Made by a program: the position numbers and the translations under genes. Shown here piece after piece: positions 1 to 7,935 of a stretch of DNA of 64,000 nt; position 1 is the stretch's first letter; the number at the start of each line of letters is the position of its first letter. A model generated the notes under the pieces. That model saw only the letters and a list, made by a program, of their open reading frames with translations, was not told where the DNA came from and made no database searches. The stretch is from Celeribacter arenosi (GTDB lineage: Bacteria; Pseudomonadota; Alphaproteobacteria; Rhodobacterales; Rhodobacteraceae), in assembly GCF_039539485.1 (NCBI RefSeq), contig NZ_BAABDF010000007.1, positions 372,001 through 436,000 on the forward strand. The letters run 5' to 3'.

Positions 1-347
1 AGGGCTATCAGGGTAACACCGCAGGCTTTTCGGTTTCTGCGCACACCAAGGAGCTGATCGAAGAAGAAGTGAAACTCTTCATCGACGAAGGCTACGCGGA
101 AGCTTACCAGATCATCGAAAGCAACGCCGAAGAGTTCGAACGCCTTGCGCAGGGGCTTCTCGAATACGAAACCCTGACAGGTGAAGAAATCAAACGCGTG
201 ATTGCAGGCCTGCCTCCGCACTCTGGTGACGATTCCGATGGCGGCGCGGGTAGCAAGGATGAAGAAAAGCCGTCCGTTACCGCGATCCCGAAAACCCGCA
301 AAAAGCCGAAAGGCGACAGCGGGTTGGAACCGGAACCGACTGCCTGA
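1..347 (+). CDS. ftsH: FtsH, C-terminal fragment (ATP-dependent zinc metalloprotease)
   Basis: The frame is open from base 3 to the stop at 345-347, and the start lies left of the window. FtsH is a membrane-anchored hexameric AAA+ protease that degrades misfolded membrane proteins and regulators such as LpxC or sigma-32 in other bacteria. What remains is the end of the peptidase domain: helical residues of the type AHTKELIEEEVKLFIDEGY and LTGEEIKRVIAG, typical of the FtsH C-terminal helices. A low-complexity tail follows, rich in Asp, Gly, Lys and Pro. The AAA and HEXXH parts are outside the window, so the assignment rests on the tail helices only. A strong terminator follows at once. Confidence 0.85.
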   Translation, partial: GYQGNTAGFSVSAHTKELIEEEVKLFIDEGYAEAYQIIESNAEEFERLAQGLLEYETLTGEEIKRVIAGLPPHSGDDSDGGAGSKDEEKPSVTAIPKTRKKPKGDSGLEPEPTA

Positions 348-353
348 ACGATC

Positions 354-379
354 AAACCGCGCCTTCGGGCGCGGTTTTT
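354..379 (+). terminator. Intrinsic terminator of ftsH
   Basis: A perfect 10-bp stem AAACCGCGCC/GGCGCGGTTT closes a TTCG tetraloop and runs into TTTTT. It starts 6 bases after the ftsH stop codon, and the next gene begins 35 bases beyond it. Confidence 0.9.
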
Positions 380-414
380 CGTTGCGCGCCTATGGAGCAC
401 GGCGAAAATGGCCT

Positions 415-1194
415 ATGGCTGACTGGAATCCCGATCTCTACGCGCGCTTTGCGGGCCTGCGACGTCAACCTGCGCTCGATCTTCTCGCGCGCGTGGGAGC
501 GCTGCCTTCAGGGGATGTGATCGACCTTGGATGCGGGAATGGCGCGGTCGGGCCGGTTCTCGCGACGCGTTTTCCAGATCGTGCGCGCCTCGGTGTCGAT
601 CTTTCGCCCGCCATGCTCGCGCAGGCGCGCGACGGTGGGCACTACACCGTGCTGCACGAGGCCGACTTGACTCAATGGCGTCCCGACGCGCCCCCCGCGC
701 TCATTTTTTCCAACGCGGCCCTCAACTGGGTGCCCGATCACGCGACTCTGATTGCGCGCCTCGTTGGGATGCTCGCCGCAGGTGGCATGCTCGCCGTGCA
801 AGTCCCCGCACAGCACGATGAACCCTCCCATGCTATGGTGCACGACATCGCCCGCGACCTCGCGCCGGACGTGGTGACGACCCCGCAGGCGCATACCCAT
901 GTGCGCGCGCCATGTGACTATGCGGAACTTCTGGCCCCTATGGGCGAGGCCAATGTCTGGACCACTCAGTATATGCAGCGCCTCGATCCGGTCGGGCAGG
1001 GGCATCCGGTGCGCCATTTCACCCAATCGACCTATCTGCGTCGGTATCTCGATCTGCTCGAGAGCGCGCAACTGGCTGACGCGTTCCTCGACCGCTACGA
1101 TACCGCGCTGTTTGAGGCCTATCCACCCGATGAAAGCGGCGCCGTTTGGTTCCCATTTAAGCGCTTGTTTTTCACTTTGCGCACAGGGGCCTAA
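415..1194 (+). CDS. tam: Trans-aconitate 2-methyltransferase-like SAM-dependent methyltransferase
   Basis: This is a 259-residue cytoplasmic class I methyltransferase. In the Tam family S-adenosylmethionine methylates trans-aconitate, a spontaneous isomer that inhibits aconitase. The N-terminus MADWNPDLYARF and the following Arg-rich helix match Tam. SAM motif I is VIDLGCGNG at residues 35-43, followed by FPDRARLGVDLSPAML. The C-terminal part has the helical substrate lid. ATG at 415 is chosen because it gives the family N-terminus; in-frame sequence upstream reads through the ftsH terminator. The gene stands alone between that terminator and the chorismate mutase gene. Substrate specificity is inferred from family resemblance. 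Confidence 0.85.
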   Translation: MADWNPDLYARFAGLRRQPALDLLARVGALPSGDVIDLGCGNGAVGPVLATRFPDRARLGVDLSPAMLAQARDGGHYTVLHEADLTQWRPDAPPALIFSNAALNWVPDHATLIARLVGMLAAGGMLAVQVPAQHDEPSHAMVHDIARDLAPDVVTTPQAHTHVRAPCDYAELLAPMGEANVWTTQYMQRLDPVGQGHPVRHFTQSTYLRRYLDLLESAQLADAFLDRYDTALFEAYPPDESGAVWFPFKRLFFTLRTGA

Positions 1195-1251
1195 AAGCGG
1201 CCCGCTGCCACCTTCCCCAACGCCATCTCGCATGCTAAAGGCTGGCTCGAC

Positions 1252-1563
1252 ATGACTTATATCGCACCCGAAGATATTCCTGACATGGCCGCTCTGCGTG
1301 CGCAGATTGACAGGCTTGATGGTGAAATTCTCGAACGGCTGGCCTTTCGTCAGGCGCATGTTGATCGCGCTGCGCAGTTGAAAACCGGGACCGGTATAAA
1401 AGCCAACGTGCCCGCCCGTGTGGACGAGGTCCTCGCCAAAGTGCATGCGAAAGCACAGGCCGCGGGGTTCGACGCGGATCTCGCAGTCGACATGTGGCGG
1501 TTGATGATTGATGCCATGATTGCGCGAGAAGAACGGGCCATGAATGAAGGAGACGCACCATGA
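1252..1563 (+). CDS. Chorismate mutase (AroQ class)
   Basis: This 103-residue, all-helical protein should convert chorismate to prephenate for phenylalanine and tyrosine synthesis. The AroQ pattern is visible: MAALRAQIDRLDGEILERLAFR at the N-terminus, then a Lys near residue 44 (QLKTGTGIK) and the C-terminal helix MWRLMIDAMIAREE. The length is that of a stand-alone monofunctional mutase. Its stop overlaps the folD start by ATGA (1560-1563), so the two are probably translated together. There is no metabolic link between the two products beyond anabolism. AroQ members that act on isochorismate (PchB-type) are possible, but no siderophore genes are nearby. Confidence 0.85.
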   Translation: MTYIAPEDIPDMAALRAQIDRLDGEILERLAFRQAHVDRAAQLKTGTGIKANVPARVDEVLAKVHAKAQAAGFDADLAVDMWRLMIDAMIAREERAMNEGDAP

Positions 1564-2462
1564 GTGCCAAGTTGATCGATGGAAAAGCCTTTGCCGCAAC
1601 CGTGCGCGAAAAGGTTGCCGCCCATGTCGCCCGTTTGAAAGAGGTCCATGGTGTCACTCCCGGTCTCGCGGTTGTGCTCGTCGGGGACGATCCCGCCTCC
1701 GAGGTCTACGTGCGCTCCAAGGGCAAGTTGACCGTTGACGTCGGTATGAACTCCTACGAACACAAACTGCCCGTCGACACACCGGAGGCCGATCTGCTCG
1801 CCCTCATTGACCGGTTGAACGAGGACCGCGATGTGCACGGCATCCTCGTACAACTGCCGCTCCCTGACCACCTCGACGAGAGCCTTGTGATCAATGCCAT
1901 TGATCCGGCCAAAGACGTCGATGGATTTCATATTTCCAATGTCGGTCTCTTGGCGACGGGGCAGGAGTCCATGGTGCCCTGCACCCCGCTCGGGTGTTTG
2001 ATGATGCTGCGCGACCACCACGGGAGCCTGTCGGGTCTCGACGCAGTGGTGATCGGGCGCTCCAATATTGTTGGCAAACCGATGGCCCAACTACTGCTTG
2101 GCGATAGCTGCACGGTGACCATCGCCCATTCGCGTACCAAAAACCTCCCCGATGTCGTGCGTCGCGCCGACATCGTGGTCGCTGCGGTAGGTCGGGCCAA
2201 TTTCGTTCCCGGTGACTGGATCAAACCAGGGGCCACAGTGATCGATGTGGGTATCAACCGCATCGCCGCCCCCGAAAAAGGCGAAGGCAAATCGCGCCTT
2301 GTGGGGGACGTCGACTTTGGGTCCGCCAGCTTGGTCGCCGGAGCCATTACGCCCGTTCCCGGCGGTGTTGGACCGATGACCATTGCCTGCCTGTTGGCCA
2401 ACACGGTCACCGCCTGTTGTCGTGCGCATGGTCTGGCCGAACCCAAGGGTCTAACAGCGTAG
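1560..2462 (+). CDS. folD: Bifunctional methylenetetrahydrofolate dehydrogenase / methenyltetrahydrofolate cyclohydrolase
   Basis: FolD oxidises 5,10-methylene-THF with NADP+ and hydrolyses the methenyl product to 10-formyl-THF in the cytoplasm, feeding purine synthesis and formyl-Met-tRNA. At 300 residues it is full length. The YVRSKGK segment at residues 50-56 carries the catalytic lysine. GILVQLPLP is the substrate loop, VIGRSNIVGKP starts the NADP-binding half, and PVPGGVGPMT is the C-terminal signature. The ATG overlaps the chorismate mutase stop. Confidence 0.97.
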   Translation: MSAKLIDGKAFAATVREKVAAHVARLKEVHGVTPGLAVVLVGDDPASEVYVRSKGKLTVDVGMNSYEHKLPVDTPEADLLALIDRLNEDRDVHGILVQLPLPDHLDESLVINAIDPAKDVDGFHISNVGLLATGQESMVPCTPLGCLMMLRDHHGSLSGLDAVVIGRSNIVGKPMAQLLLGDSCTVTIAHSRTKNLPDVVRRADIVVAAVGRANFVPGDWIKPGATVIDVGINRIAAPEKGEGKSRLVGDVDFGSASLVAGAITPVPGGVGPMTIACLLANTVTACCRAHGLAEPKGLTA

Positions 2463-2472
2463 TCAATACGGC

Positions 2473-2495
2473 GGCGCGCCACACAGACGCGCGCC
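2473..2495. other. GC-rich stem-loop after folD
   Basis: A perfect 7-bp inverted repeat GGCGCGC/GCGCGCC has a 9-base loop and begins 10 bases after the folD stop. It has no following T-run, so it may be an mRNA-stabilising end or a weak terminator rather than a standard intrinsic terminator. Confidence 0.4.
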
Positions 2496-2596
2496 AATCG
2501 CCCAAATGACGCCGCATTCGTTCTATAAACGCAACAATAAGTGGGTGTGTTTTCTCACCCGATCCCTAGTTGCGAAGCAGGAACGAGAGACCCGAC

Positions 2597-3922
2597 ATGA
2601 ACATGGAAGTCGCACCCAGCGCCGCTACCGGCGTCGTCGCGCCACCAATGCCCCGCCGCCTTGAAGACACCGGCCTCGGCATGGTGATGATGCGCGACAT
2701 TCTCCTAAAAACCATGTTCCGCACCAACGCCGAACAGGTCACGCGCCTCGCAGTCATTCTGGCGCTACCGGTGTCGATCACGCAGGAACTTGTTGATCAT
2801 GCGCGCGAAAACAACCTGCTCGAGGCGACCGGCACCCTGCACGCCGGCGCGGGCTCCGAAATGGGGTTCCGTTTGTCCGACGCGGGCAAGGCACGCGCGC
2901 TCGATGCGCTGTCACAGTCCGAATACTATGGCGCCATGCCGATCCCTCTCGAACGCTATGCAGAGCAAGTGAAACGCCAATCTGTGCGCAACATGTCGAT
3001 AACGCGCGAACAATTGCTCGGCGCGATGGGGCACCTAATCCTGCCCCCCAATCTCATTAACCAATTGGGCCCCGCAGTTGGGGCGGGCCGGTCCATCCTG
3101 ATGTATGGCCCTCCGGGCAACGGTAAGTCGTCGATTTCCAACGGCGTGCGCGATGCCATCGGCGATCTGATCTATGTGCCCCGCGCCATCGAATACAACT
3201 CGCAGGTCATCACGGTCTACGATCCGCTCATGCATGTGAAACGCGAAGAAGTGGAGAGCGATGCCTCCTCGCTACGTGTCACCTCGAACCGGTTCGACCG
3301 TCGCTATGTGCGCTGTGAGCGGCCTTCGGTGGTGACGGGGGGTGAATTGTCGCTCGACATGCTCGATCTGGTCTACAATCCGACCGCGCGGACCTATCAG
3401 GCCCCGCTGCAACTAAAATCGACCGGTGGCATTTTCATCGTCGACGACCTTGGTCGCCAAGAGGAGCCACCCCAGAAACTGGTCAACCGTTGGATTGTCC
3501 CGCTCGAAGAGAGCAAAGATATCCTCGCGTTGCAGTCGGGTGAAAAGTTCGAAGTGCCGTTTGATACGCTCGTGATCTTTTCCACCAACTTCCACCCCAA
3601 CAAGATCTTCGATACCGCCGCTCTGCGCCGGATTTTCTACAAGATCGTCATTGATGGCCCCGATCAGGCAGGCTTCCTCAAAATCTTTGCCATGGTCGCG
3701 CGCAAAAAGAAGATGCCCCTCAATGAAGAAGCGCTCGTTTACCTGCTGAAAACGAAATACCCGACCATCGACAACGTCTATGCGAACTATCAGCCCGTGT
3801 TCCTGATCGACCAGATGATTGCGATCTGCGAATTCGAAGGGATCCCCTATCAGATGACGCCTGAATTGATTGATCGCGCATGGGCAAACATGTTCGTTGA
3901 AGAAAGCGAATTCGCGCACTAG
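2597..3922 (+). CDS. AAA ATPase (predicted ATPase of the type linked to Flp pilus assembly)
   Basis: A 441-residue P-loop ATPase. The first 160 residues form a mostly helical domain with a short winged-helix-like stretch (LELVDHARE/GFRLSDAGKARALDAL). The AAA module follows: Walker A GPPGNGKSS at residues 171-179 with Lys177, Walker B IFIVDDLG near residues 280-287, a sensor-1-like STNF, and an arginine finger candidate in LRRIFYK. I recognise the family as an uncharacterised Rhodobacterales ATPase described as chaperone-like and associated with Flp pili. Here it lies about 4 kb from a Tad locus, on the opposite strand, which fits. The ATG at 2597 follows GAACGAGAGA. The function is inferred. 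Confidence 0.7.
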   Translation: MNMEVAPSAATGVVAPPMPRRLEDTGLGMVMMRDILLKTMFRTNAEQVTRLAVILALPVSITQELVDHARENNLLEATGTLHAGAGSEMGFRLSDAGKARALDALSQSEYYGAMPIPLERYAEQVKRQSVRNMSITREQLLGAMGHLILPPNLINQLGPAVGAGRSILMYGPPGNGKSSISNGVRDAIGDLIYVPRAIEYNSQVITVYDPLMHVKREEVESDASSLRVTSNRFDRRYVRCERPSVVTGGELSLDMLDLVYNPTARTYQAPLQLKSTGGIFIVDDLGRQEEPPQKLVNRWIVPLEESKDILALQSGEKFEVPFDTLVIFSTNFHPNKIFDTAALRRIFYKIVIDGPDQAGFLKIFAMVARKKKMPLNEEALVYLLKTKYPTIDNVYANYQPVFLIDQMIAICEFEGIPYQMTPELIDRAWANMFVEESEFAH

Positions 3923-3941
3923 CGCCTCTTTCTTTTCTCTC

Positions 3942-3979
3942 GTGATCCGGCCATCCTCCCCGCCTAAGGGGAGGATCAC
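3942..3979 (+). promoter_or_regulatory. Hairpin sequestering the Shine-Dalgarno of the following oxidoreductase gene
   Basis: ATCCTCCCC (3953-3961) and GGGGAGGAT (3968-3976) form a perfect 9-bp stem with a 6-base loop GCCTAA. The right arm contains the whole Shine-Dalgarno GGGGAGG (3968-3974), 6 bases before the ATG at 3981. A second segment GTGATCC (3942-3948) is complementary to GGATCAC (3973-3979), so an alternative register exists. There is no T-run, so it is unlikely to be a terminator. Confidence 0.6.
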
Positions 3980-3980
3980 A

Positions 3981-4796
3981 ATGTCAAACACGGGTACAAA
4001 AATCGGCTTCGCTGGCGTCGGTCGTATGGGCCACGGCATGCTCGCCAACTTGCGCAAATCGGGAATTTTGGCCACGGGGTTCGATATCCGGCCTCCGTCC
4101 GATTTCCCGGACCTGCCTGTGACGGATGACGCGGATGCATTCGCCGCCGATTTGGTCGAATTGCATAGCGTGGTGCGCGATGCTGGCGAAACAGATGAGG
4201 TTCTGTTTGGGAGACAAGGTTTTGTGTCCCGTGCGCCAAACCTCAAAACCATTGTTATTCATTCCACGCTATCCCCCGACTACGTGCGCGGACTACGCGC
4301 GCGTGTCCCGTCCCATATCGATCTCGTCGATGCGCCCATGTCGGGTGCAGAAGTCGGCGCGATTGAAGCAACGCTCGCCTTCATGATTGGTGGAAAGGAC
4401 GAAACCGTGACGCGACTGATGCCGCAATTCACCGCGATGGGAAAAAACATTCACCATATGGGCGAGTTTGGCATGGGCATGCAGGCAAAGGTGCTCAACA
4501 ATCTCCTTTGTGCATCGCACACCGCCATGTCGCGCCTCGTGCTTGACTGGGCCGACCAGTCGGGACTGGACCGCGCCAAATTGCTCGCGCTTATCGAAAC
4601 GGCGACGGGGCAGAATTGGTTCACCTCGCGTTTCGAGCAGATCGAGTTTGCCCGCCACGGCTTTGAACCCGACAACACTATCGGCATTCTGGTTAAAGAC
4701 GTCTCCTGCGCGCTGGATGCGGCACCTGACGGCGCGGACACGTCCCTGCCAGAGGTGGTGCGTGCGACGATGCGGGGGCTGACACCGATAACCTGA
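3981..4796 (+). CDS. NAD(P)-dependent oxidoreductase, 3-hydroxyisobutyrate dehydrogenase family
   Basis: This 271-residue cytoplasmic beta-hydroxyacid dehydrogenase has the dinucleotide motif GFAGVGRMG near residues 8-16. The substrate-binding signature is DAPMSGAEVGA, and the catalytic-lysine region is GMQAKVLNN. The family reduces or oxidises short beta-hydroxyacids such as 3-hydroxyisobutyrate, tartronate semialdehyde or glyoxylate. The sequence does not tell which, and no catabolic partner is adjacent. The ATG at 3981 is chosen because a near-ideal Shine-Dalgarno sits 6 bases upstream; in-frame upstream codons would run through the RBS hairpin. Translation is probably limited by that hairpin. 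Confidence 0.8.
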   Translation: MSNTGTKIGFAGVGRMGHGMLANLRKSGILATGFDIRPPSDFPDLPVTDDADAFAADLVELHSVVRDAGETDEVLFGRQGFVSRAPNLKTIVIHSTLSPDYVRGLRARVPSHIDLVDAPMSGAEVGAIEATLAFMIGGKDETVTRLMPQFTAMGKNIHHMGEFGMGMQAKVLNNLLCASHTAMSRLVLDWADQSGLDRAKLLALIETATGQNWFTSRFEQIEFARHGFEPDNTIGILVKDVSCALDAAPDGADTSLPEVVRATMRGLTPIT

Positions 4797-4822
4797 CGGC
4801 CGCGCGAGCGCAGGCATCAAGT

Positions 4823-4874
4823 CGGCAATCTATTTTCGCTCTTTGTTCTCCCTCGCGCGACCGTTAGATTGCCG
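4823..4874 (+). promoter_or_regulatory. 10-bp inverted repeat abutting the helicase start codon
   Basis: CGGCAATCTA (4823-4832) and TAGATTGCCG (4865-4874) are perfect complements separated by 32 bases. The right arm ends 2 bases before the ATG at 4877, where no Shine-Dalgarno is visible. It could be an operator for a dimeric regulator or an mRNA hairpin at the initiation site. Confidence 0.5.
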
Positions 4875-4876
4875 CC

Positions 4877-7279
4877 ATGAGCGCGCTCCCACAAATCTTT
4901 GACGATTGGTTTGCCTCCCGCGGCTGGACCCTGCATCCGCATCAGGAGGAGATGTATTCGGGTCGTGAAAATGCGGCACAGCTATTGGTCGCGCCGACGG
5001 GCGGGGGCAAAACATTGGCCGGTTTTCTGCCGACTTTGGCCGAATTGGCGGATGGAACACACCGGGGCCTGCACACGCTCTACATCTCCCCGCTCAAGGC
5101 ATTGGCGGCAGATATCAAACGCAACCTGATGACGCCTATCGTCGACATGGCGCTGCCGATCCGTGTCGAGGACCGCACGGGCGACACCTCCGCACATGCG
5201 AAACGACGCCAACGCGCCGACCCGCCGCACATCCTTTTGACCACGCCTGAAAGCCTCGCTCTGATGGTCAGCTACCCGGATTCGGATCGCATTTTCAAAG
5301 GTCTGAGCCGCGTTATTGTGGACGAAATCCACGCCCTGTCGGAAAGCAAGCGTGGCGATCAACTGATGCTTGCCCTGTCGCGCTTACAGGCGCTGTGTCC
5401 CGGACTACGCCGTGTCGGCCTGTCGGCTACCGTCGAGGATGTGCCAGCCATGGGTCGCTACCTCGCCGCCCATCCCGCCAGCCCACAGATCATCCACGCC
5501 GACCCCGGCCCCGCGCCCGATATCGCAATGCTGCGGACGGCTGAATTGCCCCCCTGGTCGGGCGGGGGTGCCGCCTATGCAATTCCCGCGATCCTTGAGG
5601 AGGTCAAACGTCACCGCACGACCCTGATTTTTCACAACACCCGCGCGCAGGCCGAGATCTTTTTCCATAACCTGTGGCTGGCCAATGACGAGGCGCTGCC
5701 GATCGGTATCCACCACGGTTCCCTTTCACGCGAACAACGCGCGAAGGTGGAGATGGCAATGACCGAGGGCAGGCTGCGCGCCATTGTGTGCACGGGCTCT
5801 CTCGATCTAGGCATCGATTGGGGTGATGTGGACCTCGTTATTCAGGTGGGCGCCCCCAAAAACGTCAAACGCCTCGTGCAGCGGATCGGGCGGGCCAACC
5901 ACCGCTACAATGCGCCGTCCAAGGCGCGTCTTGTGCCTGCCAACCGGTTTGAAGTCGTCGAATGTGTCGCCGCCCTCGATGCGATGCGGGCGGGGGAGTT
6001 GGACGGGGAGCGTCCTGATCGTGGCCCCCGTGATGTGCTGTGCCAACATATTCTGGTGCGCGCCTGTGTCGGGCCTTTCGAGGCACGTGATCTCTATGAA
6101 GAGGTTAGAACCGCCGGGCACTACGCGGACCTCACATGCGCGGAATTCGACAACTGTCTCGATTTCGTGGCGACGGGTGGCTACGCCCTGAGGGCCTATG
6201 ACCAATGGCAGCGGCTCAAAGAAATCGCGCCGCAAACCTACCAACTGCGCGACCCCCGTGCCGCCACCCGAATTCGCATGAACCTCGGCACGATCATGGA
6301 CACCGATACGCTAAAGGTCCGGCTGCGCGGGCGTCGGGGAGGAGCCCCGCTCGGCGAGGTGGAGGAGGGGTTCGCCGCCACACTTACGCCCGGTGATACC
6401 TTCCTCATTGGCGGTGAGGTTGTGCGCTACGAAGGTCTGCGCGAAATGACCGTGGAAGTGTCGAGAAACCCGACGAAAAAGCCCAAGGTCGCGACCTTCA
6501 TGGGCACGAAATTTGCCACCTCGACCCAGCTGTCCCACCGCATTCTCGATATGTTCGAGGCACGTGATTTCGCGCGCCTCCCCGAGCATACCGCGGATTG
6601 GCTGCGCCTGCAGGCGCAGGTGTCCCAATTGCCTGTCCGCAATCGATTGTTGATCGAAAGCTTTCCCCACGACGGGCGTGAGCAACTATGTGTCTACGGG
6701 TTCGCAGGTCGCAATGCGATGCAGACTTTGGGACTTATGCTCACCAAACGGATGGAGGAAGAGGGGCTGGCGCCGATGGGGTTCGTCACCACGGATTATG
6801 CGCTGCTCATCTGGGGCCTTGATGCTGTCACGGACCCCGCGCCGCTCCTTGACCGCGCGGCCCTCATGGCGGGGTTTGATCGGTGGTTGGCGGGAAATGC
6901 GGTGATGAAACGGACATTCAAGACCTCAGCGACCATCGCGGGTCTGATTGAGCGCAACCTGCCCGGACTGCGCAAATCGGGGCGGCAGGCCACGATATCA
7001 TCGGACCTGCTTTATGATGTGCTCACAAAACACGATCCCGATCACCTGATGCTCGACATCACGCGGGAGGAGGCGACCAAGGGTCTGGTCGATTTCGGGC
7101 GGATAGAAGAAATGCTGGATCGTGTCGAAGGAGTCGATTTTGTGCGTCTGGAACGTGTTACGCCGTTGGCGGCGCCACTGTTCCTCGAAGTTGGCCGTGT
7201 GCCAGTGCATGGCGAGGCTGAGGAACGCCTGTTAGCGTCTCAGGCGGCCGAGGCGCTGGTCGTGGCGGGGCTCACATGA
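4877..7279 (+). CDS. Ligase-associated DNA damage response DEXH-box helicase (Lhr-like)
   Basis: This 800-residue superfamily 2 helicase has Walker A APTGGGKT at residues 39-46, DEIH at 149-152, motif III GLSATV, and a RecA2 domain ending in QRIGRANHR. The Lhr winged-helix core and a long C-terminal region follow. The family is typically encoded with an ATP-dependent DNA ligase, an MBL-fold exonuclease and the PdeM phosphoesterase, and is thought to act in repair. Only PdeM is next to it here; its ATG overlaps this stop (7276-7279, ATGA). There is no visible Shine-Dalgarno; the start is set by the Lhr N-terminus and the inverted repeat just upstream. Confidence 0.9.
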   Translation: MSALPQIFDDWFASRGWTLHPHQEEMYSGRENAAQLLVAPTGGGKTLAGFLPTLAELADGTHRGLHTLYISPLKALAADIKRNLMTPIVDMALPIRVEDRTGDTSAHAKRRQRADPPHILLTTPESLALMVSYPDSDRIFKGLSRVIVDEIHALSESKRGDQLMLALSRLQALCPGLRRVGLSATVEDVPAMGRYLAAHPASPQIIHADPGPAPDIAMLRTAELPPWSGGGAAYAIPAILEEVKRHRTTLIFHNTRAQAEIFFHNLWLANDEALPIGIHHGSLSREQRAKVEMAMTEGRLRAIVCTGSLDLGIDWGDVDLVIQVGAPKNVKRLVQRIGRANHRYNAPSKARLVPANRFEVVECVAALDAMRAGELDGERPDRGPRDVLCQHILVRACVGPFEARDLYEEVRTAGHYADLTCAEFDNCLDFVATGGYALRAYDQWQRLKEIAPQTYQLRDPRAATRIRMNLGTIMDTDTLKVRLRGRRGGAPLGEVEEGFAATLTPGDTFLIGGEVVRYEGLREMTVEVSRNPTKKPKVATFMGTKFATSTQLSHRILDMFEARDFARLPEHTADWLRLQAQVSQLPVRNRLLIESFPHDGREQLCVYGFAGRNAMQTLGLMLTKRMEEEGLAPMGFVTTDYALLIWGLDAVTDPAPLLDRAALMAGFDRWLAGNAVMKRTFKTSATIAGLIERNLPGLRKSGRQATISSDLLYDVLTKHDPDHLMLDITREEATKGLVDFGRIEEMLDRVEGVDFVRLERVTPLAAPLFLEVGRVPVHGEAEERLLASQAAEALVVAGLT

Positions 7280-7935
7280 ACGGTTGCGCCATCACGGTTG
7301 CTGGCGCCAATCTCATGGCGCTGGGGTCGGGGGCCTTGTGGTGGCCGCAGGAACGCATTCTCACCGTCTCCGATCTGCATCTGGGGAAATCGGAACGCAT
7401 TGCGCGGCGCGGCGGTGCGATGTTGCCGCCCTTCGACACCGAGGAAACGCTGCGCCGTCTGGAGGCGGAAATAGACGCTCTCGATCCCGATCAGGTGATT
7501 TGCCTCGGGGATAGCTTCGACGATCTCTTGGCCGCCGATGCAATCGCGCAGGAGGCGCGTCCGCGTCTGGCAATTCTACAGGCGGGGCGTGATTGGGTCT
7601 GGGTAGAGGGCAACCATGATCCGGGTCCGGTGGATTTCGGCGGCACGCATCTGCGCGAAGTGCACCACGGACCGCTTACGTTTCGCCATATTGCCGAACA
7701 GGCGACGGGCGAGGTTTCGGGGCATTATCACCCCAAAGCGCGCATTGTTCTGCGGGGGCGGCCCATTGTGAGGTCATGTTTTGTATTTGATGAACACCGC
7801 CTGATCCTGCCCGCCTTTGGCACCTACACGGGTGGCCTTTGGACGTCACACGCGGCGATTTCCGGACTGGTTGGGAAGGGCGCGCAGGTTGTTCTGACGG
7901 GCAAGGTGGCGACACGCCTGCCGATGCCGCGTTAG
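7276..7935 (+). CDS. pdeM: Ligase-associated DNA damage response endonuclease PdeM
   Basis: A 219-residue calcineurin-like metallophosphoesterase. The metal ligands are all present in order: SDLHLGK (Asp33, His35), GDSFDD, EGNHD and the C-terminal GHYHPK. Members of this family are the nuclease partner of the ligase-associated DEXH helicase, and the 4-base overlap with that gene supports co-translation and joint action. The usual ligase and exonuclease genes are not in the window. The stop codon TAG overlaps the convergent prepilin peptidase stop in the tetramer TTAG at 7932-7935. Confidence 0.9.
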   Translation: MNGCAITVAGANLMALGSGALWWPQERILTVSDLHLGKSERIARRGGAMLPPFDTEETLRRLEAEIDALDPDQVICLGDSFDDLLAADAIAQEARPRLAILQAGRDWVWVEGNHDPGPVDFGGTHLREVHHGPLTFRHIAEQATGEVSGHYHPKARIVLRGRPIVRSCFVFDEHRLILPAFGTYTGGLWTSHAAISGLVGKGAQVVLTGKVATRLPMPR

